From Helichrysum umbraculigerum (taxonomy: Eukaryota; Streptophyta; Magnoliopsida; Asterales; Asteraceae): a DNA stretch of 64,000 nt. The stretch covers positions 88,528,777 through 88,592,776 of the forward strand of contig CATIUR010000005.1 of assembly GCA_949592205.1 (NCBI GenBank), read 5' to 3'. This document shows positions 1 to 10,800 of the stretch, piece after piece. Position 1 is the first letter of the stretch, and the number at the start of each line of letters is the position of its first letter. Position numbers and translations under genes: made by a program. The notes beneath the pieces were generated by a model. It was not told the origin of the DNA and searched no databases. It saw nothing but the letters and a program-made list of their open reading frames with translations.

Positions 1-2
1 AT

Positions 3-1351
3 GGTTTAGTCACTGGACTACCAAAAATGTCTTATGACAAAGACAAGCTTTGTTCAGCATGTGAGAAGGGAAAGCATCACAGCTCGTCTTTCAAAAGTAA
101 GCAGACTTCATCAGTAACAGAATGTTTTTACCTGCTTCATATGGATCTGTTCAGTCCAGTGAGTACTCCAAGTCTTGGAGGAAAAAGATAATGTTTGGTG
201 ATAATCGATGAATACTCCAGATACACTTGGGTATTTTTTCTCAAAGCCAAAAGTGAAGCTGCTAGCGAGATCATATCCTTTGTTAAGAAAATGGAAAATC
301 TGAATGATGTCACTGTAAAACATCTGAGAAGTGATAATGGCACTGAATTTCGAAATATTGACCTGGAAAGTTTTTGTGATTCAAAAGGTATTTCTCAAAA
401 AATTTTAGCACCTAGAACACCCCAACAAAATGGGGTGGCAAAAAGGATAAATAGAACTTTGATTGAATCTGCCAGGTCAATGCTCATTGATGCTGGTCTT
501 AAGACCTATTTCTGGGCTGAAGCAGTAAGTACTGCCTGTTACACTCAGAATAGGTCACTGATTGTCAAAAGACACAGTAAGACAGCATATGAGCTTTTAA
601 GAGGGAGAAAACCCGACATAAGTTTTCTCCATGTTTTTGGTAGCACTTGCTACATTTTAAACAAAAGAGATCACTTAGGAAAGTTTGATCCAAAAGCTGA
701 TGAAGGAATATTTATTGGTTACTCAATTATCTCTAAAGCTTTCAGAGTTTACAATAAAAGAAGAGAATGTATTGAGGAATCAATGGATGTTACTTTTGAT
801 GAATCATATGATGAGTCACTCACTGATCCTAAAGAATATGAAAATCTTGTTTTTTTAACAAAATGGATGGTGACTTATCAAATGAAATAAAATCAAATGA
901 TAAGAAATATAAAAATTTCTCATCAGACTCTGAAGGTGAAGATAATATTCCTGAAATCAATTCCAGTTCTACTTTAGCTGAGAATAATTCAGGAACATCA
1001 TCTTTACCTACAGATGTCCCATCATCATCAACTCAATGTCCAAACCAAAACTCGCATAACAACAATACTCATGCTTCAAATGATGATCTGCCCTCTGAAC
1101 CCTCACAAAGTAATCAAGTCACTGCTGTACCTCAGCGAATGACTAAATGGACAAAACATATTGATAATCAATTGATTATTGGTAATCCACAATCCAGGGT
1201 TCAGACAAGATCAGTAACTGCTAACTTTTGTTTGTTTGTAAGTTTTGTGTCTCTGATGGAACCAAAGAAGGTTGATGAAGCACTCACTGATCATCACTGG
1301 ATAGCTGCCATGCAAGAAGAGCTATCTCAGTTTGAAAGAAATAAAGTTTGA
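3..1351 (+). pseudogene. Copia pol: GAG-pre-integrase end, integrase and linker (broken)
   Basis: Reads from position 3 through the GAG-pre-integrase zinc-binding region (residues around LCSACEKGKHH) into the integrase core (IIDEYSRYTWVFFLK, RSDNGTEF, APRTPQQNGVAKR), so the catalytic D, D and the region of the final Glu are visible; the last motif reads AKRINRT where the family has ERKNRT, so the catalytic Glu appears lost. An in-frame TAA at 189-191 interrupts the gene just before the core. Near 850-870, in a T-rich run, the frame shifts and the acidic Ser/Asn-rich linker continues from 863. A TGA at 1349-1351 stands where the family has the Trp of the VWKLV motif, a simple TGG to TGA change. 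The gene cannot make a functional integrase. Confidence 0.92.
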
Positions 1352-2788
1352 AAGCTTGTACCACAACCCGCTAGTAAATCAGTGATTGGAACACGATGGG
1401 TGTTCAGAAATAAAATGGATGCTGATGGTGTGGTAACAAGAAACAAGGTTAGACTGGTTGCACAAGGTTATTGTCAGCAAGAAGGCATTGACTATGACGA
1501 AACCTTTGCACCAGTGGCTAGGCTTGAAGCAATCAGGCTATTTCTAGCTTATGCAGCTCACAAGAAGTTTAAAGTATATCAAATGGATGTGAAAAGTGCC
1601 TTTCTGAATGGCAAGCTGCAGGAAGAAGTATATGTCAAGCAACCACCTGGATTCATTGATCCAAAATATCCTGGTTATGTTTACAAACTTGATAAAGCCC
1701 TGTATGGACTAAAACAAGCTCCCAGAGCGTGGTATGATGCTCTCTCTGTCTACCTGATAAAATGTGGCTACGTCAGAGGAAAAATTGACAGCACATTATT
1801 TATCAAAAGAGATAAGAGAGATGTCATATTAGTCCAGATCTATGTTGATGATATCATTTTCGGGTCTACTAACAGTGACATGTGCAAGAAATTTTCTGAT
1901 CTCATGACCAAAAGTTATGAGATGAGCATGATGGATGAATTAACGTTTTTCCTTGGTCTGCAAATAAAGCAAACCAAAACTGGAATTTTTATAAGTCAAG
2001 GAAAATATGTTAAAGATCTGTTAAAGAAATTTGAATTTGCTAATTGCTCAACCATTGCTACACCCATGTCACCTGCAGTAAAGCTACATGCTGATCCTGA
2101 TGGTAAATCTGTAAACATCACTGCTTACAGAGGTATGATTGGGTCACTATTGTATCTAACTGCAAGTAGACCAGACATTATGTTTGCTACATGTCTCTGT
2201 GCTAGGTATCAAGCTGATCCAAAGGAATCACATTTGCTCGCTATCAAAAGGATATTCAGATATCTGAAGGGTACACCGAATCTTGGTCTCTGGTACCCAT
2301 CTGGATCAGACTTCTCAATGAAAGGATATTCTGATTCTGATCATGCTGGATGCAAACTGGATAGAAAAAGCACATCTGGTAGCTGTCAATTTCTTGGAGA
2401 AAAGCTAGTAAGCTGGTCCAGCAAGAAACAAAACTCAGTCTCAACTTCAACTGCAGAAGTTGAATACGTTGCTGCTAGTGCCTGTACTGCTTAAATTCTC
2501 TGGATGAGAAATCAGCTAGCTGACTATGGGTTTGACTTCAGTGAGATACCAATATACTGTGATAGTCAAAGTGCCATAGCCATTGCCAACAATCCAGTAA
2601 TGCACTCAAGGACAAAGCATATTGATGTCCGATATCATTTCATCAGGGACCATGTGATGAAAGGTGACATTGAATTGCATTTTATTCCAACTGATTATCA
2701 ACTCGCTGACCTGTTTACAAAACCTTTAGATGAGAAAAGATTTAATTTTCTCATCAGCGAGCTTGACATGTTAAACTTAAATGACTAG
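1352..2788 (+). pseudogene. Copia pol: reverse transcriptase and RNase H (broken)
   Basis: Follows the preceding part in the same frame. The RVT_2-type reverse transcriptase opens with GTRWVFRNK and LVAQGYCQQEGIDYDETFAPVA and contains the catalytic YVDD box (1840-1853 region). RNase H motifs include SDSDHAGCKLDRKSTSG and the terminal block HIDVRYHFIRD and ADLFTKPL. A single TAA at 2492-2494 sits within RNase H, where the family has Gln before ILWMRNQL, so CAA to TAA is likely. The coding region ends at the natural stop at 2786-2788. The Asp residues of the RT box and RNase H are intact, so this part decayed late by point mutation only. Confidence 0.92.
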
Positions 2789-2860
2789 CTCAGCTATCAA
2801 GCTCAGTTAGCTATTTTTGTTTAAAAGCTTCATTTGTTTAATAAATTGAGTATCTGTTAT
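2789..2860 (+). other. Copia post-pol sequence up to the Tat insertion point
   Basis: Short non-coding sequence after the copia stop codon. It ends in GTTAT (2856-2860), the left copy of the target duplication made by the gypsy element that starts at 2861; the right copy is at 40224-40228. Confidence 0.85.
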
Positions 2861-3943
2861 TGTTGTGGGTAGATTTTTACTAACCCTTGCAGGATCCTAA
2901 CTGGCATCATATGCACATCTTCCAGGTATGAAAGTCATTTACATTTTTTGTTAGCATATGAGGATAACGATGGCTCGAGAGTCTGTTTTCAGGATCACTA
3001 ATATAGTTAAGGATCCTATATATATATATTCTTGTTATTTATCTTGCAGGATCCTAGTCAGGATATATTTATCTAACACAATTATGCAGGATTCTGGACC
3101 GGGAAGATATTTATTTAAGGATCCTATGATCAATCTCGAAGTACACATAGCACGGGATCCTGGACTTATCTTAGTTAAGGATCTTGAACTATATAACACG
3201 TTTGTTTTTCTTGAGTATTGACCAGGTCTTAGAAGAAACGCGTTAATGAGATATGCTCCGGATTACATGAAGAGGATCTGATACGATTTCATGAAGACGA
3301 AGTCTTACGCACATGTAAAATGAAGTCAAAAGAGACGTTGGTGGTCTTCATCATTCCTCGGAGGATCCCTGATTTCTCGGAATTATTGTTATACACTCTT
3401 AGTATTTAAACGAGGCTCGGATGATCATTTAGGTTAACGTATACTTGCTATTTTCACCTGTAAATACTCACACACTCTGCTATCATTCTCGTTCACGATC
3501 AACACTTAGCTAAAATCACACACAAATTCACTTAGCCGATCATCCTTGCGCTCTTAGTTTGTAATCATTTACTTTCATTTTAAAAAGATTAACAAAGGCA
3601 ATGATCGTTTGATCCTTCCCGAGGTTTTGTGCCGGCGATCAACCTTGATCAAGGGCTTTCCTCGTATATCATCGTGTCGTTTTTGCTTATTTGTCATTAA
3701 TTTTGCTTTAATTACATTTTACTTACATTTCTATCATCAAATAGAAATTATCCTTAATCTGCTCTTAACTTTTGATATTAACTCGTTTGTTCAACAAGGA
3801 TCTACGTATTTAACACAAAAATATTTACTTACTAATAGAGATAATCGTGAATCTATGTAATTATCTTGAGAGTAATTTTTACACCTGACCTCACAAACTA
3901 ACTTTGATCACTTAATTGCTTTTAGTAATTTTTGACCAAAACA
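2861..3943 (+). repeat. Tat element 5' LTR
   Basis: 1,083 bp, TGTTG...AAACA. It matches 39144-40223 throughout. The first 500 bp hold an unusual density of AGGATC words (for example at 2890, 3009, 3048, 3117, 3154, 3177, 3274, 3361). The open frame of 83 codons at 3609-3860 recurs in the other LTR and is not regarded as a gene. Confidence 0.95.
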
Positions 3944-3946
3944 ATT

Positions 3947-3964
3947 TGGCGCCCACCGTGGGGC
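3947..3964 (+). other. Primer binding site of the Tat element
   Basis: TGGCGCCCACCGTGGGGC lies three bases after the 5' LTR end. This is the usual primer site form of Tat/Retand-type gypsy elements. Confidence 0.85.
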
Positions 3965-4039
3965 AATTGGTGTTTTGCTTAATCAAACTTTTGTTAAGAT
4001 CCTTGTTGAGTCATCTTTTCCAAAGATTCTTGTCAAAAA

Positions 4040-5038
4040 ATGTCGAGCCAAGGACGATCTACATCATCTACCATGCCATCGTCATATTCTACTAGAACCA
4101 CTCTCCCTCCTGCTCCACCTCTCAGTTCATCTCAACAACAGCCGCAAAATGTCTATACAAGGCTACCGTCGGCTGGATCCACATCTTTGGGGGCTGGATT
4201 CTTATCAGATCCAGACCCTGTTATGATTGCTAACCGGGATATTGTGTCTATGTTTACGCAGGTAAAAGAGCAGCTTCAACGAGTGGAGAGAAGCAACGAA
4301 ATCCTGAGAAAGGATGTGGAGGACATGAGAGCTAGGAGCAATGTTCCGGTTTCTCAAGTCACTACTCCTATCCGAAGCAGGATCCTTGATTTTGGCACTC
4401 CTTCATCAGCGGAGCACCAAGGAGATTTCATATCTATGCAAGGGAGCACTAGGATCCCAGATCCGATATTTGCTACAGGAGTTTCTACATCAAGGGGTCA
4501 ACAATCTAATCCAGGATCCTCATACAGGACTCCTGACGGTAGTAACATGTTCAATAATTTTACTTCCAATAATACTATTGGGACTAACAATTTTCAGGAT
4601 CCTGGAGTTAGCCCTATAATGGCAAGAGAAATACAGAAGTTGAAGGATATGATATCAAGCGTCCCCGGAGTTGTACAACCAATTCCAGAAGTTGCTCCAA
4701 CAGCACACATGATCTCAAGATTTGCACCACCTATTTGTGATGCTGAGATCCCGAAGAGATTCCAAACACCCAATATGAAGTTGTATGATGGGACGACGGA
4801 TCCTGAGGAGCACATTGCACAATATAGGGAGAGGATGGAAATCATCCCAATTCCTTCTGACCTCAAGGAAGTATGCTTATGCAAGGGCTTTGGCTCCACT
4901 CTCACAGGATCCGCACTAAAATGGCTATTGAATTTTCCTCCCTACTCTATTACTTCATTTGCTCATTTGGTTAATTTATTTAATAATCAATTCTCCTGCA
5001 GTAGAACATTTGAAAAACTAACTACTGATTTATATAGG
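4040..5038 (+). pseudogene. Tat gag, 5' part (split by a nested insertion)
   Basis: Starts at ATG 4040, 97 bp after the LTR. The N-terminal third is Ser/Thr/Pro-rich and low complexity; a short coiled-coil-like segment follows (VKEQLQRVERSNEILRKDVE). The retrotransposon gag domain begins around residue 235 (PNMKLYDGTTDPEEHIAQY, then GSALKWLLNFPP). The frame is open to 5038, where the level-3 element is inserted; the duplicated ATAGG is 5034-5038. If the insertion and one duplicate are ignored, the frame passes directly into the gag sequence at 32047, so the insertion, not point mutation, is what broke this gene. Confidence 0.9.
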
Positions 5039-5378
5039 TGAAACGCCCTGAATCTGATTTTTTTTTTTTTTTACACTGAAATAATATTTCTATTGGTCCC
5101 ACTATCTGTATTATCATAGTTGTATTCTATTCTTGCGATCTGTATTACTTTTAAACTTCAAACTAAAAATCAGCTAAAATCAACCTTAACCGCCGGGTAG
5201 AAGGGTTACCCGTCGGGTACCCTGGTCTAGCCGCCGGGCTCTGCCTATAACCCACCGGGTAAATTAGCTTTTCGGTAACAGAACTTAAAATCCGTTTTAA
5301 AGGCTACAGAAGCCGCCGGGTGGGCTTGGGAAGCCGCCGGCTTGTTCTTGGTTTTGGTTTACCCGCCGGGTACCCCGG
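5039..5378 (-). repeat. Left (3') LTR of the LARD-like element, first part
   Basis: Matches 20445-20784 of the other LTR. Differences seen: the homopolymer after CTGA (15 T here, AAA plus 14 T on the right) and two substitutions near 5129-5136. It contains a GC-rich array of CCGCCGGGT words from 5190. It is cut at 5378 by the intact Tekay element; TSD CCCGG is 5374-5378 and 15120-15124. Confidence 0.92.
5190..5378. repeat. CCGCCGGGT / ACCCGCCGGGT palindromic array in the LARD-like LTR
   Basis: About nine copies of CCGCCGG(G/C) or its variants (CCGTCGGGT, CCACCGGGT) in about 190 bp, several forming the palindrome ACCCGCCGGGT. The same array is at 20596-20804 in the other LTR. It is CpG-dense in an otherwise AT-rich element. 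Confidence 0.85.
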
Positions 5379-6324
5379 TGTGACACCCCCCCAAATTTAA
5401 TGATTTGCGGAAGCTTGATTTGGGTGTCACTAATCAATATACAAAGCACAAGATATAATGAACGACCACTATATGCGTCGTTTTAAACTTGTATAGATAA
5501 AGTAAATGTTTACATCAAAATATAGTTACATTAGCTCGATTCCTGAAATTTGAGAGATTACATAGCATAATTACTTTTACAAAATATAATAATGCAGTCC
5601 AATCTCTAGTTGTATGTATGCTGACTCGAGCTAATAATTCCTGCTTGTGCAGCCAAACTACTGCTGGGTACCTGTGATAAATACTAAAATGGGTCAGCGA
5701 AAACGCTGGTGAGCTCACAGGTTTGTATGTCAATGTATAGTTGTCAGAACCGCAAGATTTATATTGAATTTAAAATGCAATTAAGCAAAATAAAAGTTAT
5801 ACTGTCCATGAGCACATAGTCTGAGCTTAACTTGATTTGTCAGGCCCAATTAAGGAAACCTAACTTGAAATGCCTCCTACGAGTGCCTAATCAACACTCG
5901 TCTTCCCAAATGCTAATACATCCGTTTGACCGGTTAGTGCGTGCTAACCCGGATGAGGATTGTCAATCCCATATGATATCATATACTAACATTCACGCTA
6001 TAAAATACTAGAGACTATGCTTATGGAGGACTTTAAATTGATTAGCTTGAAACTCATGTAGTATTTGAAGTTTGTCACTTGCGTTCTACTTGTAAAACAA
6101 AATGATGCAGTAATATCACACCCCTGGTAAAAGTAGTGAAAATGGGGCTATGAAACTCACCTGATTCCTGATGTGTTTAACTTAATAAACTTGAAGTAAT
6201 TTGCAGTGTGTTGGTGTCCAAAGACTTGAAACCTGAATGTGTTCACGACACTTGATTGTTATTAATTGTACTGGTATCTCGAAAGACTACCTTTGTAGTT
6301 GTTATACAACTATATATATATGTC

Positions 6325-6420
6325 CAAATTACTACGATTTGGTTGATTGAATTGTTACAAGTTACTACGACTTGTTTGATTGAATTGAGACAAGTTACAA
6401 CGACTTGTTTGATTTTGAAG
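6325..6420. repeat. 33-bp tandem repeat x3 with mini-hairpins
   Basis: Copies start at 6325, 6358 and 6391. Each opens with a small inverted repeat: CAAAT...ATTTG in the first, CAAGT...ACTTG in the other two, around TACTACG or TACAACG. The arms change together between copies. The equivalent in the other LTR starts at 13660. Confidence 0.8.
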
Positions 6421-6613
6421 TATGTTTTGAAAACGCGTACGGCCCGTTGGTGACGGATTTGAAATAATAAACCTTAAGTATTATTATCTTGTAATTGGCG
6501 TTTTGCACTTGAAAATGTGTCCCAAAGTGTTTTATAAGTCGTATCGTATAAGGGTTTGAGGTTATATAGTTCCGACACTTAGTGAAATTGAGACTTGAAA
6601 ACCTGCTGTTTTA

Positions 6614-6900
6614 TGCGACATAACAATGCGACACAAAAAGGGTTATGCGACACAAGTGTTGTGTCGCATAGGAGTGCGACACAAAGTCCATACGACACAA
6701 GGGTTGTGTCGCATGGATGCGAAATGCTGATTCAACAGCGACATAGTGATTGTGTCGTATGGGGTATGCGACATAGTGGTTGTGTCGCAGAACTTGCGAC
6801 ACAAAATATCTGGTACGACATAAGGTACGACACAAGGGAATTTATGCGACATAAAGGCTAAAATACGACACAACATGCGACACAATGCTTGTGTCGCATG
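6614..6900. repeat. TGCGACACAA / TTGTGTCGCA array in the Tekay LTR
   Basis: About fifteen copies of (T/A)GCGACA(C/T)AA or its reverse complement TTGTGTCGCA within 290 bp, mostly arranged as facing pairs that would form short stems, for example around 6653-6684. It is identical at 13949-14235 in the other LTR. Spacing is irregular and both orientations occur, so this is not a CRISPR array. Confidence 0.9.
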
Positions 6901-7784
6901 GATGAACACCAGCCCAGAAATCCGGCTGTCACGACTTTTTCCGGCCAAAAATCCGTTTTAAACCCGTTTTTAAGCTATGAAATCGTGTTCTAAACATTGT
7001 AATGGACATATATATGTTATCTAAACAACCGCAAGTGAAAAATACTAAGAATCGAGAGATTTCGGGATTTTGTCGGAAACTTACAATTTGCCGAAATGAA
7101 AATCCGGAAAGATAGCGTTGTAGATCGTCGCGAGGTGGTCGTGAATCTCTAAAAATATTTGTGATTCGGTCGCGTTTCGTGGTAGTATTTTGCGATTTGG
7201 TGAGTTTTGGTGGTTTGTTTGTTTAGAGGGGAAAGAAAAGAGAGAGGGAGGAATGGGAAATGAAATGGAGAAAATGAAAGGTGGAGGTGGGGTTTATCCC
7301 CACTTTCGCCCCGCGTCCCGTGTGGTGTTCGTTTGCTCCGTCGTTTAAACGTTAAATAATTATTTTGAACATTAATTGGTACATTTTAAATACAAATTAT
7401 TACGCGATATTTTATTTAGTTATTTTACAAATAAGTTTATATTTGAGTTATAAATGTAAGTTGGTTTATTTAGTTTTGCGCGTTTTTAACATTTTAAATT
7501 GTGAAATTTCTGTTTGTACGATACCGATAAATACGAAGTATTATTATAATAATATTTTTGACATCACAACGTTATTTAATAAAATTTGTCACCAACATCC
7601 ATATTTATTGTATTGAAATTCATTCGATTTGAAATTCGTACGATTTAAACAAATCGCATAATTGTAGATATATATTCAACAATATATAATGATTGATACA
7701 TTAATTAGCCTAACACAGAACTAATTACATGTATTAAAACTTGATTAGGCACTAAATTCTAGTCCTAAATTGACGGTTGTCACA

Positions 7785-7797
7785 TTCTCCCCCTGTT
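7785..7797 (-). other. Polypurine tract of the autonomous Tekay element
   Basis: TTCTCCCCCTGTT on the + strand, a purine run ending next to the 3' LTR in sense. It marks the plus-strand priming site and fixes the orientation as minus. Confidence 0.85.
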
Positions 7798-7818
7798 AGG
7801 AGAATTTCGTCCCGAAAT

Positions 7819-10800
7819 TTATGTTGAAGTCGCGTTTGATGTTGAGTCAGTGAAGAGTTGAGGATACTTGAGTCGCATTTGGTCTTCCCGTTCCCAGGTA
7901 AATTCCGGACCGCGCCGCGAATTCCACCTAACCTTGACAATGGGAATACGACTTTGTTTAAGTTGTTTGACCTCACGGTCCATGATTTCAGCGGGTTCCT
8001 CAACAAAGTGAAGTTTCTCGTCAACTCGAATTTCATCGAGTGGAATGATAAGTGTCTCATCAGACAGACACTTCTTCAGATTTGAAACATGAAAAGTGGT
8101 ATGCACGCTGCTAAGTTCAGATGGCAGCTGCAATCGATAAGCTACTGGACCAATCCTTTCGAGGATCTCGAATGGTCCAATGTATCTGGGATTCAACTTC
8201 CCTCGTTTGCCAAATCGGATGACGCCTTTCCAAGGCGATACTTTGAGTAGAACTCGATCCCCAACCTGGAACTCGAGTGGCTTGCGTCTCACGTCAGCAT
8301 AACTTTTCTGACGATCACGCGCGGCTTTGAGTTTGTTTTGAATTTCAACGATTCTCTCGGTCGTCTCGTGAATGATTTCTGGACCTGTGAGTTGGCTATC
8401 CCCAACTTCGGTCCAACAGATAGGTGACCGGCACTTACGACCGTACAGTGCCTCGAAAGGTGCAGCTTTGATGCTGGTATGATAACTGTTGTTGTACGAG
8501 AACTCGCACAATGGTAGATGTTTTTCCCAGTTTACACCGAAGTCTACTACGCAGGCCCGTAGCATGTCTTCCAGTGTTTGAATGGTTCGTTCACTTTGGC
8601 CGTCGGTTTGAGGATGATATGCGGTACTCATATCAAGTCGAGTACCCAGAGATTTTTGAAGTGATTGCCAAAATTGTGAAGTGAAACGACTATCTCTATC
8701 GGAGATAATTGAGATTGGAACACCGTGTTTGGTCACGATTTCCTTCAGATAAATGTTAGTGAGGCGTTCCATTTTGTCGGATTCCTTGATTGCCAGGAAG
8801 TGAGCAGACTTTGTGAGACGATCCACGATCACCCAAATGGAATCGCAACCGTTCGAGGATTTGGGTAGTTTGGTTATGAAGTCCATGGTAATTTGTTCCC
8901 ATTTCCATTCAGGAAGACTGGGTTGTTGAAGTAACCCAGAAGGTTTTTGATATTCGATTTTGACCTTGGAGCAAGTAAGGCACTTGCTGACATAGGTGGC
9001 GATTTCGGCTTTCATGTTCGGCCACCAGTAGAAGTCCTTGATACCGTGGTACATTTTATCGGCTCCCGGATGGATAGAATATTTGGACTTGTGAGCTCCA
9101 TCCATCACCAAGTCTCGTAGGTTCCCAAATTTAGGCAACCAGATTCGGTTTGAGAAATACCTAACCCCGTTAGGTTTGACTTCGAGTTTTTTATCCATGC
9201 CCCGCAAGGTTTCATCTTTGACATTTTCGGGTTTTAAGGCTTCGAGTTGAGCAGTGAGGATTTGAATGTTTAAATTGTTGTGAATGGTCATACTGAGGGC
9301 TCGAACCCGAAGTGGTTTCACTCGCTCTTTTCGACTGAGGGCATCAGCAACAACATTTGCTTTGCCTGGATGATATTTGAGTTCGCAGTCGTAATCAGTA
9401 AGCAACTCGACCCATCGACGTTGCCTCATGTTGAGATCCTTCTGATCGAATATGTGTTGAAGGCTTTTATGGTCGGTAAAGATTGTGCATCTGGTACCGT
9501 AAAGGTAATGTCTCCAGATTTTGAGGGCAAAAACGACAGCTCCTAGCTCGAGGTCGTGGGTGGTGTAATTCTTTTCATGAATCTTGAGCTGTCGGGAAGC
9601 ATAAGCTATGACTTTGTCTCGTTGCATGAGCACACAACCGAGACCTTGGTGAGAAGCATCGCAGTATACCACGAAGTCATCGGTGCCTTCGGGTAATGAG
9701 AGGATAGGAGCACTGCAAAGCTTTTGTTTTAAGAGTTGGAATGCCGACTCTTGTTTATCAGTCCAGTCAAACTTTTTGTCTTTCTGGGTCAGAGTCGTGA
9801 GTGGTATGGCTATCTTGGAGAAATTTTCAATGAATCGTCGATAGTATCCGGCCAGTCCTAGAAACTGCCGTACCTCCGTCGGAGTGGTTGGCGATTGCCA
9901 ATCTTTGATAGCTTCGATTTTTGATGGGTCAACGTGAATCCCCTGACTGTCAATCACGTGACCAAGGAATTGAACGGTTTTGATCCAGAACTCACACTTA
10001 GAGAACTTGGCATAGAGCTCCTCGTGTTTAAGTAGTTCAAGGATGGTTTTGAGATGTTGCGCGTGTTCTTCTTTGCTTCGTGAATATATGAGGATGTCAT
10101 CGATAAAGACAATGACAAACTTATCAAGGTAAGGTTTACACACCCGATTCATAAGGTCCATGAATACAGCCGGTGCATTGGTTAGGCCGAATGGCATCAC
10201 TTGGAATTCGTAATGCCCGTAACGAGTTCTGAAAGCGGTTTTTGGAATATCGGCATCGCGGACACGCAATTGGTGATAACCGGATCGGAGATCAATCTTT
10301 GAATAACAACTCGACCCTTGAAGTTGGTCGAACAGGTCATCGATTCGAGGAAGTGGATACCGGTTCTTGACAGTTAACTTGTTCAACTCTCGATAGTCGA
10401 TACACATTCGAAAAGAACCATCTTTCTTCTTAACAAATAGGACCGGAGCTCCCCAAGGTGAAGAACTCGGCCTGATAAACCCTCGTTCCAGGAGTTCCTG
10501 TAATTGGGTGGACAGCTCCTGAAGTTCGGATGGAGCTAAACGGTATGGTGCTCGGGCCACAGGCGCAGCACCTGGTACAAGATCGATTGAGAACTCAACC
10601 TGTCTTGGTGGTGGTAGACCAGGTAGTTCTTCAGGAAAGACTTCTGGAAAGTCTCGAACAATTGGAACATCCTCAAGTCGCTTCTCCTTCGACTTTTTCT
10701 CCATGATGTGCGCGAGGATTGATGGATAACCCTTTCTCAGAAATTTCTGGGTTTTAAGACAAGAGATGATGTTAAGCCTCGTCCCACCGGTCTCCCCCTG

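Larger units (their letters stand above)
5379..7784 (-). repeat. 3' LTR (left) of the autonomous Tekay element
   Basis: On the + strand it begins TGTGACACC and ends GTTGTCACA. The sense 3' terminus (5379-5430) can fold into a hairpin, GTGACACCC pairing with GGGTGTCAC. Inside are three 33-bp repeats with small hairpins (6325-6420) and the TGCGACACAA array (6614-6900). Short frames in the array are translations of the repeat and are not genes. Confidence 0.96.

Noticed and set aside
3609..3860. 83-codon frame in the Tat LTR (also 39889-40140)
   Set aside because: Found in both LTRs, hydrophobic by base composition, and without an upstream ATG context or family match.
6614..6900. Possible CRISPR array
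   Set aside because: Repeats are about 10 bp, in both orientations, with irregular spacers, in a plant LTR; no cas genes.
6595..6948. Overlapping frames rich in MRHN, CRT and SHR peptides (also 13930-14283, 23475-23755, 29472-29752, 61094-61435)
   Set aside because: These are translations of the TGCGACACAA arrays in several frames, not proteins.
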